Shown piece by piece: positions 39,210 through 39,331 of a stretch of DNA of 39,331 bases; positions within the stretch are counted from its first letter, which is position 1; each line of letters begins with the position of its first letter. Under the pieces are notes generated by a model. It was not told the origin of the DNA, ran no database searches, and saw nothing but the letters and a program-made list of their open reading frames with translations. The DNA comes from an uncultured Chryseobacterium sp. (GTDB lineage: Bacteria; Bacteroidota; Bacteroidia; Flavobacteriales; Weeksellaceae). The position numbers and the translations under genes are program-made. The stretch spans positions 1 through 39,331 of the forward strand of contig NZ_CAKZIK010000020.1 of the NCBI RefSeq assembly GCF_936933875.1, read 5' to 3'.

Positions 39210-39217
39210 CAAAGATA
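39210..39217 (-). promoter_or_regulatory. -7 promoter element of the GT2 gene
   Basis: TATCTTTG on the minus strand, 13 bases before ATG 39196. Confidence 0.6.
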
Positions 39218-39234
39218 GCATAAAGGTAAGTTTC

Positions 39235-39330
39235 ATGAAAAAATCAATTTTATTGAAAAAATTCCTCATTATTCTGGAGGCCACTGAAAAAGTCTTCTGG
39301 GCAATCAGAAAAAAGGAGTTAAAACAGTAA
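39235..39330 (+). CDS. Possible 31-residue small protein
   Basis: A complete tiny frame runs from ATG 39235 to TAA 39330. The peptide begins MKKSILLKKFLIILEATEKV and ends with a basic tail, forming an amphipathic or weakly membrane-active helix. AAAGG 9 bases or so upstream could serve as a weak ribosome site. I do not recognise the family, and the frame ends almost at the edge of the window. Confidence 0.35.
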   Translation: MKKSILLKKFLIILEATEKVFWAIRKKELKQ

Positions 39331-39331
39331 T

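Noticed and set aside
1..39331. CRISPR arrays, prophage genes, rRNA or tRNA genes
   Set aside because: No regular repeat-spacer pattern, phage structural genes, rRNA-like stretch or tRNA fold was found in the gaps between genes.

Overview
The window reads as chromosomal DNA of a Bacteroidota member, most likely family Weeksellaceae (Chryseobacterium, Kaistella, Epilithonimonas or a near relative). Several independent signs agree: the DNA is AT-rich; many genes are preceded by the Bacteroidota -7 promoter element TAnnTTTG and few by strong Shine-Dalgarno sites; a 902-residue secreted protein ends in a type IX secretion (gliding-motility type) sorting domain; and the housekeeping proteins (rplM, rpsI, rpsB, tsf, accA, gltX, pdxA, DUF177, rpmF, accB, accC, waaA) have a flavobacterial character. 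No rRNA, tRNA, prophage, classical insertion sequence or CRISPR array was seen.

Layout. 1-3520: fused coenzyme-B12 acyl-CoA mutase icmF on the minus strand. 3640-6134: a small membrane protein, then the ribosomal run rplM-rpsI-rpsB, closed by a strong terminator; rplM and rpsB have possible structured leaders. 6151-13760: an accessory-looking block with three paralogous small secreted proteins of one unrecognised family, trmB, a carboxypeptidase-regulatory-like protein, a large IgGFc-binding-like/T9SS protein, and tsf in the opposite orientation to rpsB. One inversion of about 6.1-13.1 kb would restore the usual rpsB-tsf order. 13834-16349: accA and gltX. 16430-18918: two lipopolysaccharide-type glycosyltransferase genes, one frameshifted in an A9 tract and one an apparent fusion of two GT2 domains. 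18949-24288: rocD, then accC, accB, rpmF, DUF177 and pdxA, all on the minus strand. 24343-27081: a tightly coupled run of ribE, a sensor histidine kinase and a tRNA1(Val) methyltransferase. 27129-31071: an FtsE-like ATPase, rpmH, nrnA with an overlapping membrane gene, DUF1304, an alpha/beta hydrolase and a possible 31-residue ORF. 31152-35235: dsbD, tilS and an OmpA-like lipoprotein. 35340-38451: an O-methyltransferase, an NlpC/P60 peptidase, an inverted-repeat-bounded GxxExxY gene and waaA. 38444-end: a GT2 glycosyltransferase and a possible 31-residue ORF.

Working together: accA, accB and accC supply three of the four acetyl-CoA carboxylase subunits (accD is not here). rplM, rpsI, rpsB, tsf, rpmF, rpmH, gltX, trmB, trmN6 and tilS serve translation. 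waaA and the glycosyltransferases build the cell-surface glycolipid. DsbD, the OmpA-like lipoprotein, NlpC/P60 and the T9SS cargo act in the envelope.

The most unusual structure is at 36766-37210. A GxxExxY (PD-(D/E)XK-like) gene sits between 31-bp inverted repeats matching at 26 of 31 positions. Each repeat is made of three degenerate 9-mers, and the unit lies between the NlpC/P60 stop and the waaA start. It looks like a compact mobile or domesticated element. Gene identities come from reading the sequence and knowledge of the families; no database search was run.
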